From DATIYW01 sp035517415 (GTDB lineage Bacteria > Acidobacteriota > Thermoanaerobaculia > Thermoanaerobaculales > Thermoanaerobaculaceae), in the NCBI GenBank assembly GCA_035517415.1, contig DATIYW010000014.1, positions 1 to 16,464 of the forward strand: 16,464 bases of DNA, given 5' to 3'. The notes below the pieces were generated by a model. It did not search any database, was not told the origin of the DNA, and saw only the letters and a list, made by a program, of their open reading frames with translations. A program made the position numbers and the translations under genes. Shown here one piece after another: positions 1 to 6,086 of this stretch. Each line of letters opens with the position of its first letter. The first letter of the stretch is position 1.

Positions 1-1
1 C

Positions 2-604
2 GTCCTGTTCGGCGCCTTCGGCCAGGTCCAGGCCTCCGCCGCGGGGACCGGCGAGGAGAGGATCGTCCGCAGCGCGACCCCCGAGGAAGCGGCGCCGATC
101 CTCGGCAACGCCTCGCTGGTGATCGTCGTGCCCGGCTACGGGATGGCCGTCGCCCAGGCGCAGCACAAGGTCCGCGAGCTGTTCGACACGCTGACCAAGG
201 CCGGGGTGGAGGTGAAGTTCGCCATCCACCCGGTCGCCGGGCGCATGCCGGGGCACATGAACGTGCTGCTCGCCGAGGCGGACATCCCGTACGATCGCCT
301 GGCCGAGATGGACGAGGTCAACTCCGACTTTGCCCAGGCCGACGTGGCGCTCGTGATCGGCGCCAACGACGTCACCAACCCCGCCGCGCGCACCGACAAG
401 TCGAGCCCGATCTACGGCATGCCGATCCTCGACGTCGACAAGGCGCGCACCGTGATGGTGATCAAGCGCGGCATGAGCCCGGGGTTCGCGGGGATCGACA
501 ACGAGCTCTACTACATGGACCGCACGCTGATGGTCTTCGGCGACGCGAAGACGGTGGTGGGGAACCTCGTCAAGGAGCTCGCCTCCGGCACCGGCATGCA
601 TTAG
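2..604 (+). CDS. pntB: NAD(P) transhydrogenase subunit beta, C-terminal part (5' end outside window)
   Basis: The reading frame is open from the first complete codon and ends at TAG 602-604, so about 200 residues of the C-terminus are present. This is domain III, the NADP(H)-binding domain of the proton-translocating transhydrogenase, which transfers hydride between NADH and NADP+ at the inner membrane. Visible signatures are PGYGMAVAQAQ (Rossmann-type fingerprint), HPVAGRMPGHMNVLLAEA, the VIGANDVTNPAA segment and KRGMSPGFAGIDNELYY, which align by eye with Escherichia coli PntB. The membrane-spanning part and the alpha subunit would lie upstream. The internal GTG at 119 is not the gene start, because recognisable PntB sequence (VLFGAFGQ) precedes it in frame. 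No following gene is cotranscribed closely; structured intergenic DNA begins right after the stop. Confidence 0.95.
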   Translation, partial: VLFGAFGQVQASAAGTGEERIVRSATPEEAAPILGNASLVIVVPGYGMAVAQAQHKVRELFDTLTKAGVEVKFAIHPVAGRMPGHMNVLLAEADIPYDRLAEMDEVNSDFAQADVALVIGANDVTNPAARTDKSSPIYGMPILDVDKARTVMVIKRGMSPGFAGIDNELYYMDRTLMVFGDAKTVVGNLVKELASGTGMH

Positions 605-838
605 TTGGGGCGCCGCCAGTCTCGGACCGTCTGCGGCGTCAGGCTGCGGCGGTTCGGATCCTCATGTAGCCTCCGGCTACACTCCGGTCCGACCGCCTCG
701 CCTTCCTTGCATCCGGCCCAATCCGGGCGGCGCGCCTAGCGGCAGGCGAGTAGCGGCATCGCCTTGCGGCCAACTTTGGCGCGGGCTGCGCGCCGGCCGC
801 CCGCGCCCCGCTTGGATCGCTCCGACGGTTCAGAGCGT
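605..838. other. Hairpin-rich intergenic stretch, no gene
   Basis: I see no credible coding region here. Three strong inverted repeats are visible: TGTAGCC/GGCTACA (665-671 with 675-681), nested in a longer imperfect stem from about 651 to 702; GCAGGCGA pairing with TCGCCTTGC (about 743-765); and the perfect 9-bp pair GGCGCGGGC/GCCCGCGCC (778-786 with 799-807). None is followed by a T run, so a classical intrinsic terminator for pntB is not evident. From memory, similar blocks recur in intergenic DNA of other high-GC bacteria, so this may be a dispersed structured repeat. That is recollection, not a search. Confidence 0.5.
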
Positions 839-866
839 CGTCATTCCCGCGCACGCGGGAATCCAG
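839..866 (+). repeat. Palindromic dispersed repeat, copy 1
   Basis: The unit is CGTCA, then the palindrome ATTCCCGCG-CA-CGCGGGAAT (843-862), then CCAG. It resembles the dRS3-type/REP-like palindromes common in bacterial intergenic DNA. It lies 13 bp before the start of the GIY-YIG gene, and the same element occurs twice more, in the opposite orientation, downstream of that gene (1173-1200 and 1307-1334). Confidence 0.8.
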
Positions 867-879
867 TAGTGTGTCTTGG

Positions 880-1170
880 ATGGTCAAGCAGCCGGCCGTG
901 TACATCCTTGCAAGCCGACGCAACGGCACGCTGTACATCGGCGTCACAAGCGATCTCCGCGCACGTGTATCGCAGCACAGGAACGATGTGATGGAGGGGT
1001 TCACAAAGCGGTACGGGGTCCATACCCTGGTCTACTACGAGCTCCATGGCGAGATGCTGGAGGCGATCAAACGCGAGAAGCAGTTGAAGAAGTGGAACCG
1101 TGCGTGGAAGGTCGAATTGATCGAGCAGGCAAACCCGGCGTGGAAGGATCTTTGTGACGAGATCGCCTGA
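880..1170 (+). CDS. Small GIY-YIG nuclease domain protein (UPF0213/UvrC N-terminal-like)
   Basis: This 96-residue protein is a single GIY-YIG nuclease domain. The GIY-equivalent is VYIL (residues 7-10), YIG is at 19-21, the conserved Arg region is DLRARVSQH (25-33), and the helix with the likely metal-binding Glu is KREKQLKKW (64-72). The C-terminus NRAWKVELIEQANPAWKDL is typical of the standalone family often annotated as an excinuclease ABC C-subunit domain protein. I chose ATG 880, giving an MVKQPAVYIL start; an upstream in-frame GTG at 871 would add MSW. There is no Shine-Dalgarno, but TAGTGT (867-872) sits 7 nt before the ATG and could be a -10 box. The gene is bracketed by inverted copies of a palindromic repeat. 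The cellular role of this family is not established; a link to repeat mobility is inference. Confidence 0.85.
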   Translation: MVKQPAVYILASRRNGTLYIGVTSDLRARVSQHRNDVMEGFTKRYGVHTLVYYELHGEMLEAIKREKQLKKWNRAWKVELIEQANPAWKDLCDEIA

Positions 1171-1172
1171 CG

Positions 1173-1200
1173 CTGGACCCCCGCTCTCGCGGGGGTGACG
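1173..1200 (-). repeat. Palindromic dispersed repeat, copy 2 (inverted)
   Basis: CTGG, then ACCCCCGC-TCTC-GCGGGGGT (1177-1196), then TGACG. This is the reverse complement of the CGTCA...CCAG arrangement of copy 1, with the TT of the stem changed to CC on both arms, so the pairing is preserved by compensating changes. It begins 3 nt after the stop codon of the GIY-YIG gene and could also stop its transcript, although no T run follows. Confidence 0.75.
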
Positions 1201-1306
1201 ACCTCCTCGCGTGCCGGATCGCGGATGGTTGGGGCTGAGAGTCGCTCCCACTGAGGAGTGCGATCGCGGCGTGCGCGGGGGTGACGGCGTTTCCAGCGGT
1301 CGAGGA
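1201..1306. other. Spacer with a degenerate half-copy of the palindrome
   Basis: There is no coding potential that I can support. Bases 1273-1286 (GCGCGGGGGTGACG) match the right arm and flank of the inverted palindrome copies, but the left arm has decayed. The remainder shows no clear structure. Confidence 0.45.
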
Positions 1307-1334
1307 CTGGATTCCCGCTTTCGCGGGAATGACG
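1307..1334 (-). repeat. Palindromic dispersed repeat, copy 3 (inverted)
   Basis: CTGG, then ATTCCCGC-TTTC-GCGGGAAT (1311-1330), then TGACG. The sequence is nearly identical to copy 1 in the opposite orientation, so copies 1 and 3 form the ends of an inverted-repeat unit of about 496 bp that encloses the GIY-YIG gene. Confidence 0.8.
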
Positions 1335-1360
1335 ATGTTGGTACACCGCGATTCCGCTTC

Positions 1361-1517
1361 ACCGGCCACCGGCCACCGGCCACCGGCCACCGGCCACCGG
1401 CCACCGGCCACCGGCCACCGGCCACCGGCCACGAGCCACGAGCCACGGGCCACGGGCCACGAGCCACGAGCCACGGACCCCGGACCCCGGACCCCGGACC
1501 CCGGACCCCGGACCCCG
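1361..1517. repeat. Heptamer tandem array A, 22 units in unbroken register
   Basis: The register of 7 bp is kept without a slip from 1361 to 1514. In order there are ten ACCGGCC units, two ACGAGCC, two ACGGGCC, two ACGAGCC, one ACGGACC and five CCGGACC, followed by a partial CCG. Variants are grouped in blocks, as expected if the array grew by local duplication of already mutated units. It ends 26 bp before the dCMP deaminase start codon. The array has no stop codons in any frame, which artificially lengthens overlapping ORFs on both strands. Confidence 0.95.
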
Positions 1518-1528
1518 TTCGTTCCGGG

Positions 1529-1534
1529 TACACT
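1529..1534 (+). promoter_or_regulatory. Candidate -10 box for the dCMP deaminase-pfkA-trmB run
   Basis: TACACT lies just downstream of array A and 6 nt before GTG 1541, which would put the transcription start at or next to the start codon. No convincing -35 is visible; its place would fall inside the heptamer array. No Shine-Dalgarno precedes the GTG, which fits a leaderless transcript. Confidence 0.4.
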
Positions 1535-1540
1535 GATTTG

Positions 1541-1975
1541 GTGCCGAGAGTTTCCTGGGATCGCTACTTCATGAATTTGGCGCGCGAGGCGGGGACGCGC
1601 TCGACCTGCCCGCGCAAGCACGTCGGGGCGGTGATCGTGCGCGAGCGGGCGCTGCTCGCGACCGGCTACAACGGCTCGCTGCGCGGCCTGCCGCACTGCA
1701 CCGAGATCGGCTGCCTGATGGAGAACGGCCACTGCGTGCGCACCGTCCACGCGGAGGCGAACGCGATCCTGCAGGCGGCGCGCCACGGCGTGCGGATCGA
1801 GAACGCCGACGTGTACGTGACCGCCTCGCCGTGCTGGAACTGCTTCAAGCTGATCGCCAACGCGGGTCTTTCCCGCGTCGTCTACGGCGAGTTCTACCGC
1901 GACGAGCGGATCAACGAGTTCGCGCGCGAGGCGGGGATCGAGCTGGTGCACCTGGGGATGGAGGAGCAGGGATGA
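1541..1975 (+). CDS. dCMP deaminase family zinc-dependent deaminase
   Basis: The 144-residue protein has the cytidine/deoxycytidylate deaminase fold. The zinc site and catalytic Glu are in VHAEANAI (His70, Glu72) and SPCWNC (Cys98, Cys101). The family opening SWDRYFMNLA and the RSTCPRKHVGAVIV and ATGYNG segments are present, and the length matches single-domain dCMP deaminases (compare ComEB). The predicted reaction is dCMP to dUMP, feeding dTMP synthesis in the cytoplasm. I chose GTG 1541 (MPRVSWDRYF); TTG 1538 is an alternative, and the frame stays open far upstream only because the heptamer array contains no stops. Its TGA overlaps the pfkA ATG (ATGA), implying translational coupling. Activity on dCMP rather than a related nucleotide is family-level inference. 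Confidence 0.9.
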   Translation: MPRVSWDRYFMNLAREAGTRSTCPRKHVGAVIVRERALLATGYNGSLRGLPHCTEIGCLMENGHCVRTVHAEANAILQAARHGVRIENADVYVTASPCWNCFKLIANAGLSRVVYGEFYRDERINEFAREAGIELVHLGMEEQG

Positions 1976-3099
1976 GCGGCGTGCGGCGGGTGGGGGTGCT
2001 GACGGGGGGCGGCGACGCGCCGGGCCTCAATGCGGTGATCCGAGCCGTCGTGCGGTCGTGCGAGATCTCCTTCGGCGTCGACGTCGTCGGCATCTCGGAG
2101 GGGTTCATCGGCCTGGTCGAGAACAAGGTGCGCGAGCTCGACCTCAAGGACATGTCCGGCCTGCTCGTGCGCGGCGGCACGATCCTCGGCACCACCAACC
2201 GCGGCAACCCGTTCAACTACGCGTTCCGCCGGCCGGACGGCGTGGAGGAGCTGATCGACGCGTCGGCCACGGTCAAGCGCAACGTCGAGCGGCTCGGCCT
2301 CGACGGCCTGATCGTCATCGGCGGCGACGGCTCGCTGTCGATCGGCGAGCGCCTCCACCGCGAGCTCGGCATCCCGGTCGTCGGCGTGCCCAAGACGATC
2401 GACAACGACCTCTCCGCCACCGACTTCACGTTCGGCTTCGCGACCGCGCTGGAGTCGGCGACCTCGGCGCTCGACCGCCTCCACACCACCGCGGAGAGCC
2501 ACCACCGCGTGATGCTGCTCGAGGTGATGGGCCGCGAGGCGGGCTGGATCGCCCTCCACGCCGGACTGGCCGGCGGCGGCGACGTCGTGCTGATCCCCGA
2601 GATTCCCTACCGGATCGAGCCGCTGATCGCCAAGTTCCGCGCCCGCGAGCGGCGCGGCAAGCTGTTCTCGCTGGTGGTGGTGGCGGAGGGCGCGGCGCCC
2701 GCCGGCGGCAGCCAGGTGTTCGTCGGCGAGGACGCGGTGACCGGCTGGAAGCGGCTGGGCGGCATCTCCTACCAGATCGCCCGCGAGATCGAGGCGTGCG
2801 GCGGCTACGAGGTGCGCGCCACGGTGCTCGGCCACATCCAGCGCGGCGGCATCCCGGTGCCGGTCGATCGCATCCTCGCCACGCGGTTCGGCGTCGAGGC
2901 GGCGCGCCTGGCGGCGTCGGGCGACTTCGGCAACATGGTCGCGCTGCGGGGCGACGCGATCGTGTCGGTGCCGCTGGCGAGCGCCATCGGCCACCTCAAG
3001 AAGGTCGACCCGGACGGACAGCTGGTCCGGGCGGCGCGCGCGATCGGCGTGGTGTTCGGCGACGAGGACGTCGAGACCGCCGAGCAGTCCGAGGGCTGA
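1972..3099 (+). CDS. pfkA: 6-phosphofructokinase (PfkA family, group III-like)
   Basis: The 375-residue protein catalyses phosphorylation of fructose 6-phosphate in glycolysis. Motifs are GVLTGGGDAPGLNAVIR (residues 8-24), VIGGDGS (115-121), PKTIDND (140-146, catalytic Asp144), EVMGREAGWIA and the late LGHIQRGG. The diphosphate loop carries Gly120, the residue usual in ATP-dependent enzymes (PPi enzymes carry Asp), while Lys141 in PKTIDND is the residue seen in PPi-dependent and group III enzymes. This mixed pattern is known from actinobacterial-type ATP-PFKs and suggests ATP use without classical allosteric control, though sequence alone does not settle the donor. ATG 1972 overlaps the stop of the deaminase gene, and trmB follows after 8 nt. 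Confidence 0.93.
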   Translation: MSGVRRVGVLTGGGDAPGLNAVIRAVVRSCEISFGVDVVGISEGFIGLVENKVRELDLKDMSGLLVRGGTILGTTNRGNPFNYAFRRPDGVEELIDASATVKRNVERLGLDGLIVIGGDGSLSIGERLHRELGIPVVGVPKTIDNDLSATDFTFGFATALESATSALDRLHTTAESHHRVMLLEVMGREAGWIALHAGLAGGGDVVLIPEIPYRIEPLIAKFRARERRGKLFSLVVVAEGAAPAGGSQVFVGEDAVTGWKRLGGISYQIAREIEACGGYEVRATVLGHIQRGGIPVPVDRILATRFGVEAARLAASGDFGNMVALRGDAIVSVPLASAIGHLKKVDPDGQLVRAARAIGVVFGDEDVETAEQSEG

Positions 3100-3107
3100 C
3101 CGCGCCC

Positions 3108-3701
3108 GTGGAACCGGACGCCATCGTGCTGGACCTCGGCGACGCCAACCTGCCCCTTTCCGCGGCCGGGCTGTTCGGCGCCGCGCGGCCGCTGGAGGTC
3201 GAGCTCGGCGCCGGCAACGGCCGCTTCCTGCTCGACTCGGCGGCGACCCACCCCGAGCGCGGCTACCTCGGCGTGGAGCGGGCCCGCAAGTACCTCGAGC
3301 TCGCCACGACCCGCGCGCGCCGCCGCGGTCTGGCCAACGTGCGGCTCGCCCACACCACCGCGGAGGACCTCCTCTTCCGCTGCCTGGCTCCGGGCTCGGT
3401 CGCGGCGTTCCACGTCTACTTCCCCGATCCGTGGCCGAAGAAGCGGCACCACAAGCGGCGCTTCTTCCGCGCCGAGAACGTCGCCCGCCTCGCCGAGGTG
3501 CTCGAGCCGGGCGGGGTCCTGCGCGTCAAGACCGACCACTCGGACTACGCCGCGCTGATCGCCGCGCTGCTCGGCGCCGAGCCGCGCCTGATCGCGGACG
3601 GCGATCCCGCGCTGTTCGCGGAGCTGCCCGCCACGCATTTCGAGCTGCGCTACGCGCGCGACGCGCGCCCCGTCCACCGCTTCGCCTACCTCCGCCGATA
3701 A
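3108..3701 (+). CDS. trmB: tRNA (guanine-N7-)-methyltransferase
   Basis: This 197-residue SAM-dependent methyltransferase modifies G46 in the tRNA variable loop. Visible motifs are VELGAGNGRFLL (SAM loop, about 31-42), the acidic end of beta 2 in GVERARKY (55-62), TTAEDL (83-88), and the family signature FPDPWPKKRHHKRR (105-118), followed by LKTDHSDYA-type sequence (VKTDHSDYA) and a C-terminal THFELRY. The start is GTG 3108, 8 nt after the pfkA stop; the frame is open far upstream but that region is the shadow of pfkA. The N-terminus is short, which is usual for this family outside enterobacteria. The gene is probably cotranscribed with pfkA. Confidence 0.93.
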   Translation: MEPDAIVLDLGDANLPLSAAGLFGAARPLEVELGAGNGRFLLDSAATHPERGYLGVERARKYLELATTRARRRGLANVRLAHTTAEDLLFRCLAPGSVAAFHVYFPDPWPKKRHHKRRFFRAENVARLAEVLEPGGVLRVKTDHSDYAALIAALLGAEPRLIADGDPALFAELPATHFELRYARDARPVHRFAYLRR

Positions 3702-3713
3702 CTCCTCGCGCCG

Positions 3714-3762
3714 CCGGCCACCGGTCACCGGCCACTGGCCACCGGCCACCGGCCACCGGCCA
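3714..3762. repeat. Heptamer tandem array B, 7 units
   Basis: Seven units of CCGGCCA in perfect register (3714-3762); unit 2 is CCGGTCA and unit 4 is CTGGCCA. It is the same repeat class as the first ten units of array A, with the same strand orientation. It fills almost the whole gap between trmB and larC and ends 28 bp before the larC ATG. Confidence 0.93.
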
Positions 3763-3775
3763 CGTACTCATGCGC

Positions 3776-3781
3776 TAAGCT
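3776..3781 (+). promoter_or_regulatory. Weak candidate -10 box before larC
   Basis: TAAGCT lies 9 nt before ATG 3791 and directly downstream of array B. A start of transcription there would leave a leader of only a few nucleotides. There is no recognisable -35 and no Shine-Dalgarno, so confidence is low. Confidence 0.25.
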
Positions 3782-3790
3782 GTTCACCCT

Positions 3791-4999
3791 ATGCCAAGGG
3801 TCCTTCACCTCGACCCGTTCGGCGGCGCCGCCGGCGACATGCTCCTCGGCGCGCTGCTCGACCTCGGCGTGCGGCTCGACGACCTGCAGCGCCTGCTCGC
3901 CGGGCTGCACCTGTCGGGGTGGCGGCTCGAGGCGACCCGCGACCGGCAGCAGGGGTTCGCCGGGACGCGAGTGAAGGTGCACGTGAGCGAGGAGAGCCAC
4001 CCGGCGCGCCACCTCCACGACATCGAGAGGCTGCTGACCGACGCCGCGCTCCCCGAGCCGGTGCGCGAGCGCTCGCGCACCGCGTTCCGGCGCCTGTTCG
4101 AAGCGGAGGCCGAGGTCCACGGCGTCGCGCTCGAGAAGGCGCACCTGCACGAGCTCGCGGCGGTGGACGCGGTGATCGACATCGTCGGCACCTGCGCCGC
4201 CGTTCACCTCCTCGGCGTGAGCGCGGTGAGCTGCGGACCGGTGCCGGTCGGCTCCGGCACGGTCGCGACCGAGCACGGCCTGCTGCCGGTGCCGCCGCCG
4301 GCGGTGGCGCGGCTGCTGCGCGACGTGCCGCTGGCGGGCTGGGCCGCCGACGGCGAGATGACGACGCCGACCGGCGCCACGCTGGTCACGACGCTCGCCG
4401 ACCGCTTCGGCCCGCTCCCCGGCGGGACCGTTCTCGGCGCCGGGGTCGGGCTCGGCACGCGGCAGTTCCCGGAGCTCCCCAACGTGCTGCGCGCGTTCCT
4501 GGTCGACGCGGGCCGTCCCCCCGCCGCGGGCCGGCCGATGGTGCTGGTCGAGACGACGCTCGACGACGTCACCGGCGAGACGGTCGGCGCGCTGCTCGAC
4601 CGGCTGCGCGCGGCGGGGGCGGTCGACGCCTGGTGCCTGACCGGCACCGGGCGCAAGGGCCGGCCGGTGGTCGAGCTGCGCGCGCTCGCCGAGCCCTCGC
4701 GCAGCGGCGAGGTGAGCGCGGCGCTTTTCTCCGAGGGCGCGACGCTCGGCCTGCGCGTGGTCGAGTGCACCCGGCCGGAGCTAGAGCGCCACGTGGTTCC
4801 GGTTGCGACCAACCTCGGCGAGCTGCCGGTCAAGGTCGGCGTGTTCGACGGCCGCGTCGTTTCGGTCAAGCCCGAGCACGACGCCTGCCTCGCGGCCGCG
4901 CTGCGCGCCGGCCTCAGCCTGGCCGCGGTGACCGACGCGGCGCGCGCGGCCTCGCCGCGGATCGGCGATCCCTGGCCTCCCGGTACGTCGCCCGCGTAG
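3791..4999 (+). CDS. larC: Nickel pincer cofactor biosynthesis protein LarC (nickel insertion)
   Basis: The 402-residue protein matches the LarC/DUF111 family, which inserts nickel into the pyridinium-dithiocarboxylate mononucleotide in a CTP-dependent step to make the pincer cofactor of lactate racemase and its relatives. Signatures are HLDPFGGAAGDMLLGALLDLG at the N-terminus, HLHELAAVDAVIDIVG (118-133), EHGLLPVPPPAVARLL (161-176), GEMTTPTGAT (188-197) and the C-terminal domain with TTLDDVTGETVGALLDRL. The N- and C-terminal parts are in one continuous frame, unlike Lactiplantibacillus plantarum larC1/larC2, which are joined by a programmed frameshift. larA, larB and larE are not in the window. 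ATG 3791 is the natural start, directly at the family N-terminus; no Shine-Dalgarno is seen. The gene converges on the SDR gene with a 51-bp gap. Confidence 0.92.
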   Translation: MPRVLHLDPFGGAAGDMLLGALLDLGVRLDDLQRLLAGLHLSGWRLEATRDRQQGFAGTRVKVHVSEESHPARHLHDIERLLTDAALPEPVRERSRTAFRRLFEAEAEVHGVALEKAHLHELAAVDAVIDIVGTCAAVHLLGVSAVSCGPVPVGSGTVATEHGLLPVPPPAVARLLRDVPLAGWAADGEMTTPTGATLVTTLADRFGPLPGGTVLGAGVGLGTRQFPELPNVLRAFLVDAGRPPAAGRPMVLVETTLDDVTGETVGALLDRLRAAGAVDAWCLTGTGRKGRPVVELRALAEPSRSGEVSAALFSEGATLGLRVVECTRPELERHVVPVATNLGELPVKVGVFDGRVVSVKPEHDACLAAALRAGLSLAAVTDAARAASPRIGDPWPPGTSPA

Positions 5000-5050
5000 G
5001 AGACGCGGCGTAGATGGCGGCAGTCGTCCCTGGGCCGGCCGTCGGTGCCG

Positions 5051-6049
5051 TCAGTCCCCGGACCCCGGACCCCGGACGCCGGACCCCGGTCCTCGCAGCC
5101 ACGTCGGCCCTTCGAAGCGCGCCTTCGGCGCCTCGAACACCAGCCAGGCGGCGGTGCTGTCGCACACCGAGCCCTCGAGCAGCATGGCGAGCTGCTCTCG
5201 CGTGATCGGCGCGCCGGGGAAGTGCTGGACGACCGAGACCAGCGCCCGCGACAGGCCGAGCGGCAGGTGGAGGAGCGAGCGCCGCACCCCGAGCGCCGCC
5301 GCGATCCGCCGCAGCAGCTCGTTGAAGGTCAGCACCTCGGGGCCGCCGAGCTGGTAGGTCTCGCCGACCGAAGCGGGCGCGTCGAGCGCGTCGACGAAGC
5401 AGCGCGCAACCTCCTCGACCGCGATCGGCTGCACGCGGTAGCTGCCGTCGCCGAACACGGGGAAGATCGGGAAGCGCCGCAGCGCCGGCGCGAGCGTCGC
5501 CGAGAGCCCGTCGCCGGGGCCGAAGATCACGGACGGCCGGAAGATCGTCCAGTCGAGGCCGGACCCCCGCACCGCCTGCTCGCCCTGCCACTTGGTGCGG
5601 AAGTAGGCGGTCGGCGCGCCCTCGCGCACGCCAAGGCCCGACATGTGGAGCAGCCGCGGGATGCCGAGCTGCTTGCACCCATGAACCAGCCGCTCGGTCG
5701 CGAACCGGTGGGCGCGGTCGAACGTCGCCCCCTGGCGCGGCGCCTCGCGGATGATGCCGACGAGGTGGATCGCCGCAACGCACCCCTCGCACCAGCGCTG
5801 CCAGCCTTCGCCCGCGACGTCGGCCGCAACCTGGATCACGCCCGGCGGGACGCGCTCGCCGCGGAGGTGGCGCGAGACCGCGACGACCTCGCGCCCGCGG
5901 GCGAGCAGCTGGCGCACCACCTCGCGCCCGACGAAGCCGCCCGCGCCGGTGACCAGCACCCTCCCGCTCCCGGGGGCGGGGCGCGGCGCGCGCGAGCGCG
6001 GCGCGCTGCGGGGAAGGCCTTTCGGGCGTGGCGATTGCGCGTGGGTCAT
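5051..6049 (-). CDS. NAD(P)-binding atypical SDR / epimerase (NDUFA9-like)
   Basis: The 332-residue protein has a Rossmann fold with VLVTGAGGFVG (residues 31-41), MSGLG (136-140), the active-site-like YFRTK pair (Tyr149, Lys153), then GLDWTIFRPSVIFGPGD and YQLGGPEVLTFNELL. This is the atypical/extended SDR group often annotated as complex I NDUFA9 subunit family or NAD-dependent epimerase; the substrate is unknown. ATG 6049 gives a 30-residue basic, Pro-rich N-terminal extension; a GTG at Val31 would remove it but would be too close to its GGGAGG. The last 13 residues (GPGSGVRGPGSGD) are translated from heptamer array C, so the native C-terminus was probably extended by the repeat. It is divergent from the LpxH-like gene, with a shared palindromic promoter candidate. 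Confidence 0.85.
   Translation of the reverse strand: MTHAQSPRPKGLPRSAPRSRAPRPAPGSGRVLVTGAGGFVGREVVRQLLARGREVVAVSRHLRGERVPPGVIQVAADVAGEGWQRWCEGCVAAIHLVGIIREAPRQGATFDRAHRFATERLVHGCKQLGIPRLLHMSGLGVREGAPTAYFRTKWQGEQAVRGSGLDWTIFRPSVIFGPGDGLSATLAPALRRFPIFPVFGDGSYRVQPIAVEEVARCFVDALDAPASVGETYQLGGPEVLTFNELLRRIAAALGVRRSLLHLPLGLSRALVSVVQHFPGAPITREQLAMLLEGSVCDSTAAWLVFEAPKARFEGPTWLRGPGSGVRGPGSGD
5056..5090. repeat. Heptamer tandem array C, 5 units
   Basis: Five units of CCCCGGA in register, the fourth CGCCGGA and the fifth CCCCGGT. It lies inside the 3' end of the SDR reading frame, where it encodes the Gly-rich tail, and just past the larC stop. On the SDR mRNA strand it is G-rich. Confidence 0.92.
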
Positions 6050-6071
6050 GCGACTCGGTCCGAACTTGCGA

Positions 6072-6081
6072 ATGCTAGCAT
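6072..6081. promoter_or_regulatory. Palindromic candidate bidirectional -10 region
   Basis: ATGCTAGCAT is a perfect 10-bp palindrome in the 37-bp gap between the divergent SDR and LpxH-like genes. It places a TAGCAT -10-like hexamer on both strands. On the + strand the hexamer (6076-6081) ends 5 nt before ATG 6087; on the - strand it would give a leader of about 16 nt to ATG 6049. The function is inferred from position only. Confidence 0.35.
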
Positions 6082-6086
6082 GGCGC

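Noticed and set aside
119..604. GTG 119 as a separate short gene start
   Set aside because: The frame is open and has PntB sequence upstream of it, so this is the interior of a truncated pntB.
1240..1260. On the - strand a GTGGGAGCGACT segment resembling REP sequences of Pseudomonas and Xanthomonas relatives
   Set aside because: There is only one imperfect arm, with no paired palindrome and no other copy in the window.
839..1334. Possible CRISPR array from the regularly recurring palindromes
   Set aside because: Copies are in opposite orientations with very unequal spacing and there is no cas gene; these are dispersed palindromes.
1361..1517. Array A as an integration site or origin (iteron array)
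   Set aside because: Units are 7 bp and abutting, no replication protein, DnaA box or integrase gene is nearby, and the same arrays recur at many gene ends.
841..1951. Long open frames on the - strand and extra + strand frames across the nuclease and array A region
   Set aside because: They are open because the heptamers and palindromes lack stop codons; their peptides are simple repeats and overlap genes with clear homology on the + strand.
2058..3107. Long upstream extension of the trmB frame, and several long antisense frames across pfkA, larC and the receiver gene
   Set aside because: They are shadows of strongly supported genes, with Arg/Ala/Pro-rich composition typical of wrong-frame GC-rich DNA.
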